Positions 13,517-16,111 of a stretch of DNA of 16,111 nt are shown here, one piece after another. A model generated the notes under the pieces. That model was not told the origin of the DNA. It did not search any database and saw nothing but the letters and a program-made list of their open reading frames with translations. Source of the stretch: an uncultured Ruminococcus sp. (GTDB lineage Bacteria > Bacillota > Clostridia > Lachnospirales > Lachnospiraceae); the NCBI GenBank assembly GCA_900553885.1, contig USFD01000071.1, positions 1-16,111 on the forward strand, read 5' to 3'. Each line of letters starts with the position of its first letter. Position 1 is the first letter of the stretch. The position numbers and the translations under genes were made by a program.

Positions 13517-15892
13517 TTATCCCAGTTCTACGATTGTAACTCCGGCGTCTCCTTCTCCGAATTCGGCCAGACGGTAGGACTTTACATGTTTCTGGCGCCT
13601 CAGGTATTCGTGGATACCTTTGCGCAGCGCACCGGTGCCTTTTCCATGGACAACCCGCACAGTATTCAGGTGTGAGAGAAGCGCGTCATCCAGATATTTG
13701 TCCAGTTCCGCTACAGCTTCGTCTACTGTTTTGCCAAGGAGATTGATCTCCGGACTTACAGAAAGGGATTTGCCCATTTTCATACTGCTTTTGGAAGTGC
13801 GGCTGAATTTTTTTGAAGAATACGGCGCAGGCTCTTCTATGATTTCCAGGTCGGAAATATTTACCTGGGAGCGGAGAATGCCCATCTGCACGGTTACATT
13901 TCCTCTTGAGTCCGGGAGAGAATGGATGGTTCCGGTCAGATTCATACTCAGAACTTTTACGGACTCTCCCAGTCTGAAATCGCTGGCTTTGTATTTTTTC
14001 TTCTGCTTCTGCGGTTTGACCGCGGCGTTGGCCTGGGTGGTTTTTATTTTCTGTCTGAGACGCTCCCGCTCTTTTTCCATCTCGGCGGCTGAAATATTTT
14101 CTTTACCGAATTTGTGGAAATTACGGATTGTCTCATCTGCCACTTCTTTTGCCTCCCGCAGGATTGCGTTGGCTTTTTCGTTTGCCTCCCGTATAATCCG
14201 GTCCCGCTGTTCTTCCAGTTTCTGCCGGCGCTGCTGGGCCTGAGCCTTGAGCTCCTCGGTTTCTTTTCTGTATGCCTGGATCTCCGCCCGCTCCTGCTCA
14301 ATTGTACGGCGGCTGGCTTCCAGATCGGCGAGCAGATCTTCAAAGGAAATATCCTGCTCGCTCAGCCGTTTCCTGGCGTCCTCAATAATAAACTCGGGAA
14401 GCCCAAGCTTTCCGGAAATGGCAAATGCGTTGCTCTTTCCGGGAATACCGATAAGCAGACGGTAAGTAGGACGCAGGCTTTCCACGTCAAATTCGCAGCA
14501 GGCATTTTCCACGCCCTCTGTGGAAAGCGCATATACTTTCAGCTCGCTGTAATGGGTGGTCGCCATTGTGCGGATGCCTCTTTTGTGAAGATAGGACAGA
14601 ATAGCAATGGCAAGAGCAGCTCCTTCCGTGGGATCTGTACCTGCCCCCAGCTCGTCAAACAGTACAAGGGACTGTTCATCTACTTTTTTCAGGAAGGAGA
14701 CAATATTTGTCATATGAGAAGAGAAAGTACTCAGACTCTGCTCAATGCTCTGTTCATCTCCGATATCTGCATAAACCTGGCGGAAAACGGCAAGTTCCGA
14801 ACGATCCCCGGCGGGGATGTGAAGTCCGGCTTGCCCCATCAGTGTAAACAGGCCTACCGTTTTCAGTGAAACGGTTTTTCCGCCTGTATTGGGTCCTGTA
14901 ATGATCAGAAGGGTGAAATCTTCTCCCAGAGAAACCGTGATAGGCACTACGGTACGGGGATCCAGAAGAGGATGACGCCCTTCCCGGATACGGATGCGGC
15001 CCTCCTGATTGAATACCGGACGGCTGGCCTGCATGGACAGAGCCAGTGCGCCCCGGGCAAATATAAAGTCCAGATCCGTCATGGACCGGTAGTCCTGGCG
15101 GATTTCTTCCACATAAGAAGCGGCCTGACCGCTCAGGTCTGCAAGGATGGCCTGAATTTCTTCCTGCTCCTTTGCATAAAGTTCTTTAAGATCATTATTC
15201 AGTTTTACGACAGCCATAGGCTCAATAAATAATGTGGAGCCGGTGGAAGACTGATCGTGGATCAGTCCCTGCACCTGTCCTCTGTATTCTGCTTTTACAG
15301 GAAGACAGTAGCGGTCTCCCCGCATGGTAATGATCGGATCCTGAAGATAGGAACGCAACGATCCGTTTACAAGGCCGTTAAGGGTAGTGTGCACCCGGTC
15401 ATTGATCGCGTTCATGTTCCGGCGGATCCGTTTCAGCTCACTGCTGGCGTCGTCTGCGATCTCATCTTCGGAGATAATGCAGCGGTCGATTTCATTTGCC
15501 AGAGGCGTCAGCGGTTCCAGAAGATCAAAATACTCGTCCAGGCAGTCGGCAGAGTCTTCCTGCGTATCGTGTCTGCCGTAAGATTTGGCCCGGGCTGTGT
15601 TTTTCAGAAGACGGCAGATGCGCAGAAGTTCGGAAATGCTTAAGTCCCCTCCGATTTCCAGCCGTTTCATAGACTCCTCTATGGGAGCGGCGTCGCCGAA
15701 GGAAAAGCGGCCCTTCCGGATAATTCTCGTAAAAGCGGCAGCCGTCTGCTCCTGAAAGGTATTGATTTTATTCAGATCAGTCATGGGCTTAAGTCTCCGG
15801 CAGAGCTGGCGCCCGCGGAAGGAAGAGGTCTCCTCTTCCAGAAGCCCGATGATTTTATCATATTCCAGTTTTGTCAGAGTTTTCTGATTCAT
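13517..15892 (-). CDS. mutS2: Endonuclease MutS2 (Smr domain)
   Basis: This 791-residue protein is close in length to Bacillus MutS2. It lacks the mismatch-recognition domain of MutS. It has a core/clamp helical region (about 1-290) and an ABC-type ATPase with P-loop GPNTGGKT (333-340) and Walker B LVLFDELGAGTDPTEG (409-424). A long Glu/Arg-rich coiled coil (about 520-620), a KOW-like beta domain (about 635-685) and a C-terminal Smr domain (about 715-791) with HGKGTGALRKGI (749-760) follow. MutS2 has been linked to suppression of recombination and, in Bacillus, to the rescue of collided ribosomes. The first Smr motif, usually LDLRG, reads INLLG (716-720) and lacks the Asp and Arg. AGGTGA lies 4 nt before the ATG. 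The gene heads the operon with the two-component system. Confidence 0.95.
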   Translation of the reverse strand: MNQKTLTKLEYDKIIGLLEEETSSFRGRQLCRRLKPMTDLNKINTFQEQTAAAFTRIIRKGRFSFGDAAPIEESMKRLEIGGDLSISELLRICRLLKNTARAKSYGRHDTQEDSADCLDEYFDLLEPLTPLANEIDRCIISEDEIADDASSELKRIRRNMNAINDRVHTTLNGLVNGSLRSYLQDPIITMRGDRYCLPVKAEYRGQVQGLIHDQSSTGSTLFIEPMAVVKLNNDLKELYAKEQEEIQAILADLSGQAASYVEEIRQDYRSMTDLDFIFARGALALSMQASRPVFNQEGRIRIREGRHPLLDPRTVVPITVSLGEDFTLLIITGPNTGGKTVSLKTVGLFTLMGQAGLHIPAGDRSELAVFRQVYADIGDEQSIEQSLSTFSSHMTNIVSFLKKVDEQSLVLFDELGAGTDPTEGAALAIAILSYLHKRGIRTMATTHYSELKVYALSTEGVENACCEFDVESLRPTYRLLIGIPGKSNAFAISGKLGLPEFIIEDARKRLSEQDISFEDLLADLEASRRTIEQERAEIQAYRKETEELKAQAQQRRQKLEEQRDRIIREANEKANAILREAKEVADETIRNFHKFGKENISAAEMEKERERLRQKIKTTQANAAVKPQKQKKKYKASDFRLGESVKVLSMNLTGTIHSLPDSRGNVTVQMGILRSQVNISDLEIIEEPAPYSSKKFSRTSKSSMKMGKSLSVSPEINLLGKTVDEAVAELDKYLDDALLSHLNTVRVVHGKGTGALRKGIHEYLRRQKHVKSYRLAEFGEGDAGVTIVELG

Positions 15893-15936
15893 AAATTCAC
15901 CTGTCTGTTATTTCTAAAGTCTTTTCTCTTTTCATT

Positions 15937-15956
15937 ATCCGGTTTTTATCCCGGAT
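15937..15956 (-). other. 5'-terminal hairpin of the mutS2 transcript
   Basis: ATCCGG (15937-15942) and CCGGAT (15951-15956) pair over 6 bp with an 8-nt loop. The predicted transcription start is at about 15956, so the mRNA would begin with this hairpin, which may stabilise the 5' end. The rest of the 60-nt leader is purine-rich and shows no riboswitch-like structure. Confidence 0.4.
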
Positions 15957-15962
15957 GTAACC

Positions 15963-15991
15963 ATTTTACCCCATTCCCTTCCCTGTGACAA
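15963..15991 (-). promoter_or_regulatory. mutS2-regulator-kinase operon promoter
   Basis: On the minus strand TTGTCA (plus 15986-15991) and TAAAAT (plus 15963-15968) are separated by exactly 17 bp, each matching the SigA consensus at five of six positions. The predicted start lies about 64 nt upstream of the mutS2 ATG. Confidence 0.75.
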
Positions 15992-16047
15992 GAGCGCAGA
16001 AAGGCGATAAACTGTCGATTTTGTGCCTGCGGCAAAATTTCGGTCCG

Positions 16048-16076
16048 TTGCCGGACAGTTAGTGTATAATTATTAT
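16048..16076 (+). promoter_or_regulatory. Rightward promoter for a gene beyond the window
   Basis: TTGCCG (16048-16053) and TATTAT (16071-16076) are 17 bp apart. A second -10-like TATAAT precedes it at 16065-16070. A hyphenated dyad GTCCG-TTGC-CGGAC (16043-16056) overlaps the -35, and AACTGTC (16010-16016) is mirrored by GACAGTT (16054-16060). These dyads could be operators. The gene it would drive is not in the window. Confidence 0.45.
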
Positions 16077-16111
16077 TGGCAAAGATAGGAATTATTCTTA
16101 AATAAAAAGAG

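Noticed and set aside
14114..14869. 251-codon frame antisense to mutS2
   Set aside because: Lies wholly within the conserved ATPase and coiled-coil coding region; no independent evidence.

Overview
The window looks like chromosomal DNA from a low-to-mid G+C Gram-positive anaerobe of the Clostridia, most likely Lachnospiraceae. The grounds are strong AAGGAGG-type ribosome binding sites, frequent GTG starts, SigA-like promoters, an atp operon in the order a-c-b-delta-alpha-gamma-beta-epsilon without atpI, and a MutS2 carrying a Smr domain. The species cannot be named from the sequence alone. I see no rRNA, tRNA, CRISPR array, phage gene or transposase gene.

Left region (1-3860). A YgjP/SprT-like zinc metallopeptidase (121-663, minus) stands divergently to a YjdF/DUF2238-like membrane protein (745-1494, plus). 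A strong bidirectional terminator (1537-1574) separates the latter from a leftward group of three genes: two paralogous single-pass membrane proteins with an N-terminal four-cysteine zinc ribbon (1595-2257 and 2283-2858) and a YwaF-like polytopic membrane protein (2993-3796). Just upstream of that group lies a decayed fragment of the first zinc-ribbon gene together with a copy of its terminator (3826-3913), the relic of a duplication.

Centre (3860-10825). A gene-free, extremely A-rich stretch leads into a near-consensus promoter (TTGACA-N17-TAATAT, 4220-4248). This drives the complete F1Fo ATP synthase operon atpB-E-F-H-A-G-D-C. The leader contains an intrinsic terminator (4313-4341), so attenuation is possible. 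atpE, whose product is needed in many copies per complex, sits between two small perfect hairpins. The most natural start of atpB, by ribosome binding site spacing, appears to be an ACG codon.

Right region (10793-16111). The convergent gap between atpC and a histidine kinase gene holds two large imperfect palindromes (10793-10993 and 11042-11379). Both are built on the same plan and are capped by an almost identical 20-nt loop in opposite orientation (17 of 20 bases). Their outer arms repeat, in inverted form, the end of the neighbouring gene: the atpC terminator in one case, the histidine kinase stop codon region in the other. This is the most unusual structure in the window. Beyond it a leftward operon runs mutS2 -> OmpR-family response regulator -> sensor histidine kinase from a good promoter at 15963-15991. 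A rightward promoter for a gene outside the window lies at 16048-16076.

Together the atp genes encode the whole Fo (a, c, b) and F1 (alpha3 beta3 gamma delta epsilon) machine. The mutS2-led operon would join ribosome or DNA quality control with a two-component sensor. The left-hand genes are envelope or membrane proteins of unknown role.
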